NCBI GenBank assembly: GCA_947645535.1
Contig: CANSDD010000018.1
Coordinates: 1-19,956 of the forward strand
Direction of reading: 5' to 3'
Origin: an uncultured Mycoplasmatota bacterium
Lineage (GTDB): Bacteria > Bacillota_I > Bacilli_A > RF39 > UBA660
DNA: 19,956 nt
Shown here: positions 14,951 to 19,956 of the stretch, in pieces
Numbering within the stretch: the first letter of the stretch is position 1
Layout: each line of letters begins with the position of its first letter
Notes under the pieces: generated by a model
Told to the model about the DNA's origin: nothing
The model's input: the letters and a program-made list of their open reading frames with translations, nothing else
Database searches by the model: none
Translations under genes and position numbers: made by a program

Positions 14951-14975
14951 AAAAAAACAGAAATAATTTCTGTTT
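14951..14975 (-). terminator. Terminator/attenuator between the zinc-ribbon operon and the DUF4186 gene
   Basis: On the minus strand AAACAGAAAT (14975-14966) pairs with ATTTCTGTTT (14964-14955), followed by a run of T ending at 14951. The TAA stop of the upstream gene lies at the base of the stem, and the DUF4186 ribosome site begins only a few bases beyond the T tract. Confidence 0.8.
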
Positions 14976-15669
14976 AAAATAATATTTTTGGTAATATATA
15001 TGTTACTATGAAAAATGCTACACAAAGAGATGGAACAACTACATAAGCAAGGCTATTCTTTCTAATATTTGATGTTTCTATAATTCCCTCACATAAATAA
15101 ACCAAATAGAATAATGAGGCAATTCCTAAAATAAGTGATACAAATTTTATAGAAATAAATGTAAATAGAATTGCTAATATAGTAGTAAGAGATGTAAAAA
15201 TAGAACATATTCCAAGCATTGTAAATACTTTTTTAAAATCCATATTGGATTTAAATAGTATTCCTCCCATAATATATATCATAGCACTCAAACTTCCAAA
15301 GAATACAATCATAAATAGTGTTCCAAGTAAAAATGTTTTTATAAATGATATCTCATATATTGGTGCTATTGTTATCACACTCATGCTACTAGTTCCTTCC
15401 TTTAAGAAACAATATAATAAAATACCTGTTAATATTGAATTTAATAAAACTGCTAAAGAACCAAATAAAAGATTTTCTGTTTTAGAATGCTTTTTTATTG
15501 TGTCAACTGGTTCTTTAATAATACCTTTTGTTACTTCTAAAAATAAATTACTATATTCTTTGATATCTATTTTTGTATTTACTGCTTTCTCTTTTTTTTC
15601 CTTTTCTACGCACGAACATGCTTTTCCATCTTCTAGTGGTTTTCCACATTTTGTACAAAATTTTGCCAT
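14974..15669 (-). CDS. Zinc-ribbon plus Yip1-like membrane protein
   Basis: 231 residues. The N-terminus is a zinc ribbon, FCTKCGKPLEDGKACSC, with C5, C8, C18 and C20. A charged linker follows (21-62) and then five predicted membrane helices at about 66-88, 110-138, 147-171, 173-195 and 207-228. This matches Yip1/YIF-type bacterial membrane proteins that often carry such ribbons; the zinc ribbon would be cytoplasmic. Function is not established. AAAAAGGAG lies 9 bases before the ATG. It is 16 bases after the TcaA-like zinc-ribbon gene and shares its promoter, so the two probably work together at the membrane. Confidence 0.85.
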   Translation of the reverse strand: MAKFCTKCGKPLEDGKACSCVEKEKKEKAVNTKIDIKEYSNLFLEVTKGIIKEPVDTIKKHSKTENLLFGSLAVLLNSILTGILLYCFLKEGTSSMSVITIAPIYEISFIKTFLLGTLFMIVFFGSLSAMIYIMGGILFKSNMDFKKVFTMLGICSIFTSLTTILAILFTFISIKFVSLILGIASLFYLVYLCEGIIETSNIRKNSLAYVVVPSLCVAFFIVTYILPKILF

Positions 15670-15685
15670 TTTCTTTCACTCCTTT

Positions 15686-16900
15686 TTAATATCTAGAAAA
15701 ATAATCTTTTAAATTATTGGCACCTACTAAATTATATGTTCCATTATTTATAGAATAAACAAAGTTCATATAATTATAACTAGATGAATCTTTTGTACTT
15801 TCTTCTCCAAATAATGTATTGTATTTTACTGTATAGTTGTAATTTACTTTCACTTTAAAATTTAAATTTCCATCTTGTGTTAATTCTACATTTGATAATG
15901 TAATATTGGTAAAATCTATTGCTGTTAAAATATTGCTTCCCTTTTCTAATCGCTCTTTTAAATCAATATAAATTGCTTTAATGCTTTCTTCTTCTTCCTT
16001 TAAATAGTTTAAAGAATCTTTTATTTCATCAAATGCTTGATTTTTAATTGCTCCTTGGTAAAAAATATCAATATCCTTTTTTATTATTTCTACTATTTTT
16101 TCTTGTTCTTCTTTGTTAATTTTATCTAATGAAATATTGGCAATATAACTTTTTTTATAAGGACTTGGTGTTATGTTATCTTCAATCTTATAACCATTTG
16201 AAAGTTCTATTTCTATTTTTGTTAACAACATAAATACTTGATTCAATGTATAAATATCATTATTATCTGTACTCTTTAAATATTCATCAGATATTTCAAT
16301 TCCAGCATATGTTACTTTCGAATCTTTTGGAACTATAATTTGATAATTATCGATAGTAAATTCTTCTGATAAAGAAATATCTACTTTCCAATTATCAAAA
16401 AAAAGAAATTTTTTACCATTTTTGACAAGTGGTATACGCGCTGTTTTAGAAGAAGATGAACCTTTTATTTTATATACAAACGTTGCTACTGCACTATTTT
16501 TATTTTCTCCATAGCTTATTTTTGTAAATTTAAATTCTTCTATTTCATAACTATTATCACTTGCTAATAATTCTTTTAATATTTTTTTACTAACAAATGT
16601 TTTATCATCATCTAATTCTAAATTTTGGTATATGATATCAGTATTTTTACTTGCAAGTCCTTCAAAATAATGATTTGCTACTACTTTTGGTGATGTGATA
16701 CTAGACATAATTGAAAAAAATATAATCAAACTACAAACAATCAAAGCTGTAATTCCAACTATTATTTTTGTTTTTCTACTAATATTTTTAATATTTAAAT
16801 GAAACTGCTTTTTTGAATTTTTCTTTTCTAACTTATTTCCACATTCACTACAATAAATATCTTCTTCTTTACTTTTGGTTCCACATTCACTACAATACAT
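15686..16900 (-). CDS. Zinc-ribbon membrane-anchored protein, TcaA-like
   Basis: 404 residues from ATG 16900, with GGGTGA just upstream; a GTG four codons earlier (16912) is less likely. It has a zinc ribbon MYCSECG...DIYCSECG with C3, C6, C17 and C20, a basic linker, one membrane helix at about 45-67, and a large outer part. The part after the helix starts with an NTF2/DUF4878-like segment (VVANHYFEGLASKN). The remainder is mixed alpha/beta with a long helical region around 265-315. The order ribbon, helix, extracellular domains is that of staphylococcal TcaA and related Firmicutes proteins linked to cell-envelope stress; the similarity is of architecture and no closer. It is the first gene of a two-gene operon with a good promoter. 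Confidence 0.85.
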   Translation of the reverse strand: MYCSECGTKSKEEDIYCSECGNKLEKKNSKKQFHLNIKNISRKTKIIVGITALIVCSLIIFFSIMSSITSPKVVANHYFEGLASKNTDIIYQNLELDDDKTFVSKKILKELLASDNSYEIEEFKFTKISYGENKNSAVATFVYKIKGSSSSKTARIPLVKNGKKFLFFDNWKVDISLSEEFTIDNYQIIVPKDSKVTYAGIEISDEYLKSTDNNDIYTLNQVFMLLTKIEIELSNGYKIEDNITPSPYKKSYIANISLDKINKEEQEKIVEIIKKDIDIFYQGAIKNQAFDEIKDSLNYLKEEEESIKAIYIDLKERLEKGSNILTAIDFTNITLSNVELTQDGNLNFKVKVNYNYTVKYNTLFGEESTKDSSSYNYMNFVYSINNGTYNLVGANNLKDYFSRY

Positions 16901-16922
16901 TACTTCACCCACTTTCTATTTT

Positions 16923-16951
16923 AATTTACATTTTATTATTATTTTTGTCAA
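16923..16951 (-). promoter_or_regulatory. Promoter of the zinc-ribbon operon
   Basis: On the minus strand a perfect TTGACA (16951-16946), 17 bases, TAAATT (16928-16923). The start would be near 16916, leaving a leader of about 16 bases. Confidence 0.7.
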
Positions 16952-17029
16952 GAACTAAATATTATAAATTTGCATAATTGACAATATGTTATAATTTTTA
17001 TTCTAAATTATTTTATTTTGTATTATAAT

Positions 17030-17058
17030 AAAAAAAATAATTTCTATAGTGAGAAATT
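17030..17058 (-). terminator. Terminator of the 66-residue membrane protein gene
   Basis: On the minus strand AATTTCT (17058-17052) pairs with AGAAATT (17045-17039) around a 6-base loop. A run of eight T follows two bases later. It begins at the stop codon. Confidence 0.8.
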
Positions 17059-17259
17059 TTATGGAATTAACATTTTTAGGAAAAGAATTATAGTTTGAAT
17101 TATTTGAAATATACTTGTAGTTATTAAAATTCCATTTACTCTTATTGGAAGTGAAATATAATAATTTGGTGTTGTATCTTCTATCTGTTTTTCCAAGAAT
17201 TCTATACTTTCTAATATTTTAAGTAATTCATTTTCTTTTTCGATTACATTTATATTCAT
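17059..17259 (-). CDS. 66-residue tail-anchored membrane protein
   Basis: Residues 1-30 are charged and helical (EKENELLKILESIEFLEKQIED, probable coiled coil). Residues about 41-66 are hydrophobic (GILITTSIFQIIQTIILFL) and would form one C-terminal membrane helix. No family recognised. Several signals argue it is real: a TATAAT upstream, AAAGGAG 11 bases before the ATG, and a strong terminator starting at the stop codon. The ribosome site lies in the loop of a perfect 9-base inverted repeat, which is unusual. Small single-helix proteins with tight regulation include toxins and membrane-enzyme modulators, but no antitoxin or partner is evident. Confidence 0.7.
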   Translation of the reverse strand: MNINVIEKENELLKILESIEFLEKQIEDTTPNYYISLPIRVNGILITTSIFQIIQTIILFLKMLIP

Positions 17260-17261
17260 AA

Positions 17262-17297
17262 AAACTGATACTCCTTTCTAAATATCAGTTTATTATA
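17262..17297 (-). promoter_or_regulatory. -10 element and inverted repeat around the ribosome site of the 66-residue gene
   Basis: On the minus strand TATAAT (17297-17292) is directly followed by AAACTGATA (17291-17283), a 12-base loop containing AAAGGAG, and TATCAGTTT (17270-17262). The arms are perfect. The repeat covers the predicted transcription start and ribosome site, as an operator or an RNA hairpin would. Confidence 0.7.
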
Positions 17298-17330
17298 CTT
17301 TTTTATATTTTTTAATGGGGGCTTTTTATA

Positions 17331-17357
17331 ATTGTCCATAAAACGGGGTACAGTTCA
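17331..17357. mobile_element. Relic end of an IS3-type element
   Basis: Read on the minus strand this begins TGAACTGTACCCC and ends TATGGACAAT, matching my recollection of the terminal inverted repeats of IS3-family elements (TG tip, GTACCCC, then TTGGACA-like). The element body would lie to the left, yet no IS3 transposase or second end is visible, so it would be a solo remnant. The neighbouring stretch to 17390 is also less AT-rich than its surroundings. Confidence 0.4.
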
Positions 17358-17391
17358 ATTTATAGTGGGAGACTTCTTGATGGTTTAGGTT

Positions 17392-17429
17392 AAAAAAGAA
17401 AGATTAAATATTTATCAAAATCTCTCTTT
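17392..17429 (-). terminator. Terminator of the 180-residue protein gene, overlapping its stop
   Basis: On the minus strand AAAGAGAGATT (17429-17419) pairs with AATCTTTCTTT (17405-17395), with one G-U pair, followed by more T. The left arm includes part of the TAA stop. Confidence 0.7.
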
Positions 17430-17970
17430 ATTCTTTTGTACAAAATACAGTATTTACTACAGGGAATTTACTTAATATGGATTTAATATCAATTTCTACT
17501 TTATCCATATTAGGCGCACTATGATTGGACTTTCTTGCAAATTTTATATCATAAGGCTTAAAAATAATTGTAAAAGAATTTTCATATTCTACCAAATCTG
17601 TTCCTTTCCCTCTTTTAAAATCCAAATCCATAGTAATATTAATTCCATCTATATTTTTTAGATTTCCATCATTAACAGCATTTTGAAAAGATACAAAATC
17701 TTCACAAGTCAGATTATTATTATTTTTCTCTTTTATATAAATTTCAAATCTTTCTCCAGTACTCTTTTTATATAAATAATTTTTTAATTCTGTTTTAAAT
17801 TGTAAATTTTTCTTTTCATCTTCTTCTATTAAGTTTAAAAAATTTTTATAGACATTATCTAAGTATTTTACTAAATAACTAATACTTTCTATTGTTGGAA
17901 TACCATTAGAATAATCATATTCATTATTTACAATTGTTATTGCTTCTTCATCTAAATATTCTGAATTCAT
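17428..17970 (-). CDS. Uncharacterised 180-residue protein
   Basis: I chose ATG 17970 (MNSEYLDEEAITIV) because AGGAGG lies 7 bases before it; the open frame extends 20 codons further but crosses the promoter. The protein is soluble, acidic in its N-terminal half and probably helical there (SISYLVKYLDNVYKNFLNLI). A mixed C-terminal half contains GERFEIYIKEKN, INITMDLDFKRG and SFTIIFKPYDIKF, probably beta strands. No family, signal or catalytic motif was recognised. It is a single-gene unit next to an IS relic, so it may be accessory. Confidence 0.8.
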   Translation of the reverse strand: MNSEYLDEEAITIVNNEYDYSNGIPTIESISYLVKYLDNVYKNFLNLIEEDEKKNLQFKTELKNYLYKKSTGERFEIYIKEKNNNNLTCEDFVSFQNAVNDGNLKNIDGINITMDLDFKRGKGTDLVEYENSFTIIFKPYDIKFARKSNHSAPNMDKVEIDIKSILSKFPVVNTVFCTKE

Positions 17971-18009
17971 AAGTCTTCCTCCTACTTTCTTCCATCTATA
18001 TCTACTTAC

Positions 18010-18038
18010 ATTATACCAAATTGCTATCATAAAATCTA
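18010..18038 (-). promoter_or_regulatory. Promoter of the 180-residue protein gene
   Basis: On the minus strand TATAAT (18015-18010) with TGG as extended -10. The -35 is weak (TAGATT, spacing 17). Confidence 0.65.
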
Positions 18039-18065
18039 TAAAACTTCAAAAAAAGCAAATATTTT

Positions 18066-18776
18066 TTATATTTTTTCTTCTAAAATATCTTCTATTAAGT
18101 TAGAAACACTTGGATATTCTTTTATTGCATATTTTTTTACTTCATTCACAGCATTTTCCATTGCATAACCATCAAAACGCTTAATCATTTCAATATCACT
18201 ATAGCCATCTCCAATTGTGTAAATATCTTCTTCATTTTTTCCATTTATTTTAGCCACTTTCATAATAGCATCAGCTTTATTTATATCTTTTGAAATAATT
18301 TCCATAGAATTTTTTCCAACCAAATAGACATTTACATAATCTTTATATTTTTTAGAAATATATTGTTCTTTTTCTTTTGTGTATTCTTCACTTTCATATT
18401 TTATATTTATTTTTGTTAAATTATTGGGTTCCAATGCGACTCTACTTTCTAATCCACTACAACAAAAATAACTAATACTCTTTTCTAAACTTAAATCTCT
18501 TTTCAAATCTAAAATAATATCATTTGATATTGAAATATTTTGCAACATATGATTTTCCTTATCTAATATTGTTGCTCCATGATTTAAAATTACATAATCA
18601 TAAGAAAAATGATACATGTTTAATTTATTTTGAAAGTCTAAATAACTTCTTCCAGTTGCTATAACAAATAAATTTTCTAATTTTTGAAATTGATTAACTA
18701 GTTTCTTATTTTTTTCTATATCTTCATCACTTATGTAAAATGTTTGATCATAATCACTAGCAAGTATTTTATTCAT
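18066..18776 (-). CDS. Cof-type HAD-superfamily phosphatase
   Basis: 236 residues from ATG 18776, chosen because a G-rich site (AGGGGGGGA) precedes it by a few bases; an in-frame ATG eight codons upstream would begin before that site. HAD motifs are all present: motif I SDYDQT with D8 and D10, motif II TGRS (41-44), and motif IV GDGYSD (189-194) with D190 and D194. The cap between them (about 80-170) is of the Cof/IIB type, which usually dephosphorylates sugar phosphates or small metabolites. The substrate is not readable. An in-frame KADAIMK before motif IV fits the motif III lysine. It is a single-gene unit; the metallophosphoesterase upstream is a separate unit. Confidence 0.93.
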   Translation of the reverse strand: MNKILASDYDQTFYISDEDIEKNKKLVNQFQKLENLFVIATGRSYLDFQNKLNMYHFSYDYVILNHGATILDKENHMLQNISISNDIILDLKRDLSLEKSISYFCCSGLESRVALEPNNLTKINIKYESEEYTKEKEQYISKKYKDYVNVYLVGKNSMEIISKDINKADAIMKVAKINGKNEEDIYTIGDGYSDIEMIKRFDGYAMENAVNEVKKYAIKEYPSVSNLIEDILEEKI

Positions 18777-18800
18777 GTTATCCCCCCCTATGATAATCAT

Positions 18801-18830
18801 ATTTTAACATAAATTTCTATGAAATTACAA
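18801..18830 (-). promoter_or_regulatory. Promoter of the HAD phosphatase gene
   Basis: On the minus strand TTGTAA (18830-18825), 18 bases, TAAAAT (18806-18801) with TGT as extended -10. Confidence 0.65.
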
Positions 18831-18934
18831 CCTTTATATAAACTCATTATATTTTATTTCTAATCTATTTTATAATTCTTTTATAAGTAAACAATTATAT
18901 ACCATTTCTCTATTATAAAGTATTTCTAAAATCA

Positions 18935-19762
18935 TTACTTATCTAAATTACTAATATATTCTTCATAAGTTTCATTCCATATTTGATTAAACTCTTTGGC
19001 TTCAACAACTTGTAATTCTCTTATTTTATTATTAAAAAGTTTTAAAAAATCTACACAATGATCTTTTGCTTCCTTTATTGTTTTTAATATTAAGTTTGCC
19101 CATACATAGTTGTCTTTATAATAATCTGTTTTTTTATAGTTCTCTTCTAATTCACAAAATGTTTCATTCACATCAAATTCTTTTAATGTAACATTAACAT
19201 CATCTGATATTTCTATAATACAATATTTATATGTAGAGGTATCCGTAGATAATCCAATTGAACCTGGATTTATAAAAATTTTACCTTTATATTTTTGATA
19301 TAAGTACTCATGAGTATGTCCAAATAAACAAATATCAAAATTAAAATCTGTCATAATTGAATCAAATGATTGTTCTAAAGAATTTATACCATTAAAGTAT
19401 TTATCTCCATGAATTAGTAGAATTTTTTTTTGATTTACCTCTATAATATCAAATTCTTTCATTGTTTTTATATAATCCATATTTTCTTTAGTCAAACTAT
19501 AATAAGTATGTACAATTGGTTTATAGTTATTAAAATTTTTTCTTTCATCAGAATAATTTAATATGTATTTTTCTCTATTTCCTAAAATAACATAATTTGA
19601 TTTTTCTTTTATAATATTCAAAATTTCATTTCCATTTTCTCCGTCAGTAATATAATCACCCAAAAATAAAAAGGAATCAACTTTTTCTTTTTCTGCATTT
19701 TCGAGTGCAAAATTAAAAGCTAATAAATTAGAATGTATATCACTTATTACTGCTATTTTCAT
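18935..19762 (-). CDS. YfcE/MJ0936-like metallophosphoesterase with C-terminal extension
   Basis: 275 residues, soluble. Calcineurin-like phosphoesterase motifs are complete: SDIHSN with D8 and H10, LGDY with D36, GNRE (61-64), IHGD with H118, GHTH (148-151), and NPGS (165-168). Small YfcE-type enzymes, which hydrolyse phosphodiesters, are about 160-190 residues. Here a further 85-100 residues follow, mostly helical (NLILKTIKEAKDHCVDFLKL and onward), with no recognised domain. The substrate is unknown. AAGGAG lies 10 bases before the ATG and a promoter lies upstream. No clear terminator was seen before the HAD gene, but that gene has its own promoter. Confidence 0.93.
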   Translation of the reverse strand: MKIAVISDIHSNLLAFNFALENAEKEKVDSFLFLGDYITDGENGNEILNIIKEKSNYVILGNREKYILNYSDERKNFNNYKPIVHTYYSLTKENMDYIKTMKEFDIIEVNQKKILLIHGDKYFNGINSLEQSFDSIMTDFNFDICLFGHTHEYLYQKYKGKIFINPGSIGLSTDTSTYKYCIIEISDDVNVTLKEFDVNETFCELEENYKKTDYYKDNYVWANLILKTIKEAKDHCVDFLKLFNNKIRELQVVEAKEFNQIWNETYEEYISNLDK

Positions 19763-19789
19763 GTGCTTAAAACTCCTTCCTGTATTCTA

Positions 19790-19818
19790 ATAATACCATA
19801 ATTCTTTCTAATATACAA
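19790..19818 (-). promoter_or_regulatory. Promoter of the metallophosphoesterase gene
   Basis: On the minus strand TTGTAT (19818-19813), 17 bases, TATTAT (19795-19790) with TGG as extended -10. Confidence 0.65.
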
Positions 19819-19862
19819 ACATATTTTCAGTATGGATAGTGTAAAAATGTTTTGGAAAATAT

Positions 19863-19889
19863 AAAAAAAGAATGAAATAAATTTCATTC
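19863..19889 (-). terminator. Minus-strand terminator of a unit to the right of the window
   Basis: On the minus strand GAATGAAAT (19889-19881) pairs with ATTTCATTC (19878-19870) and a run of seven T follows. All three minus frames at 19890-19956 contain stops, so this most likely ends a gene lying just outside. A small CACC/GGTG stem (19892-19905) sits beside it. Confidence 0.7.
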
Positions 19890-19909
19890 GCCACCCTTAC
19901 AGGTGTTTT

Positions 19910-19937
19910 TTGTTATATTGCAATTTTATGATATAAT
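19910..19937 (+). promoter_or_regulatory. Possible plus-strand promoter at the right edge
   Basis: TTGTTA (19910-19915), 16 bases, TATAAT (19932-19937) with TGA as extended -10. It would fire out of the window. In DNA this AT-rich a chance match is possible, and the minus-strand terminator beside it argues for a convergent or unrelated gene. Confidence 0.35.
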
Positions 19938-19956
19938 CTTATATAGTGATGTTGCT

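Noticed and set aside
15245..15712. 155-codon plus-strand frame
   Set aside because: It is antisense to the Yip1-like gene, which has a ribosome site, zinc-ribbon cysteines and helices; the plus frame has no ribosome site.
1309..19762. Genetic code 4 (TGA as Trp)
   Set aside because: All genes read in full with the standard code, Trp is encoded by TGG, and no gene needs an internal TGA.
19870..19912. T-box-like AAGGGTGG before a terminator on the minus strand
   Set aside because: The motif continues CGAATG and lacks the ACCGCG part; no specifier stem can be seen in the short visible stretch. An ordinary gene-end terminator is simpler.
1..19956. tRNA, rRNA or CRISPR loci
   Set aside because: I saw no cloverleaf-like GTTCGAATC segments, no rRNA stretches and no regularly spaced direct repeats.

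Overview
The window is very AT-rich chromosomal DNA from a walled, low-GC member of the Firmicutes. The evidence is strong AAGGAGG-type ribosome sites, sigma-A promoters that often carry a TGn extended -10, an rpsL-rpsG-fusA-tuf operon, a FemX-type peptidoglycan branching enzyme and an RNase J. A Bacilli relative near the Erysipelotrichia/Mollicutes side would fit, but I cannot place it more exactly. Almost everything runs on the minus strand; femX is the only confident plus-strand gene.

Layout. 1-1195: left-truncated end of an IS1182-like insertion sequence with nested inverted repeats at its outer end. 1309-1626: small GRAM/PH-like protein. 1768-3021 (+): femX. 3045-4041: HD-domain phosphohydrolase. 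4115-8388: the translation operon in transcript order rpsL, rpsG, fusA, tuf, with its promoter and a 5' hairpin at 8440-8515. 8520-9337: a long gap with gene relics and one doubtful small plus-strand ORF. 9338-10984: an RNase J-family protein whose catalytic residues are largely replaced, J2-like. 11145-11615: ybaK-type tRNA deacylase.

11671-17259 is an accessory block of small and membrane proteins. It holds a 454-residue membrane protein with a C-terminal domain common in gut Firmicutes, two small upstream partners, a monocistronic Ser/Thr-rich 100-residue protein, a DUF4186 protein, a pair of zinc-ribbon membrane proteins (one TcaA-like, one Yip1-like) forming an operon, and a 66-residue membrane protein whose ribosome site lies in the loop of a perfect inverted repeat. 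After a relic IS3-type end come an unknown 180-residue protein, a Cof-type HAD phosphatase and a YfcE-like metallophosphoesterase. The window closes with a minus-strand terminator and a possible plus-strand promoter.

Cross-cutting observations: nearly every transcription unit has a readable promoter and terminator. Several terminators contain the stop codon of the gene they end. None of the 20 complete confident genes ends in TGA (17 TAA, 3 TAG). I found no convincing new multi-gene system; the zinc-ribbon operon, the Ser/Thr-rich orphan, the palindrome-framed small membrane gene, the degenerate RNase J and the S12 P104I change deserve a second look.
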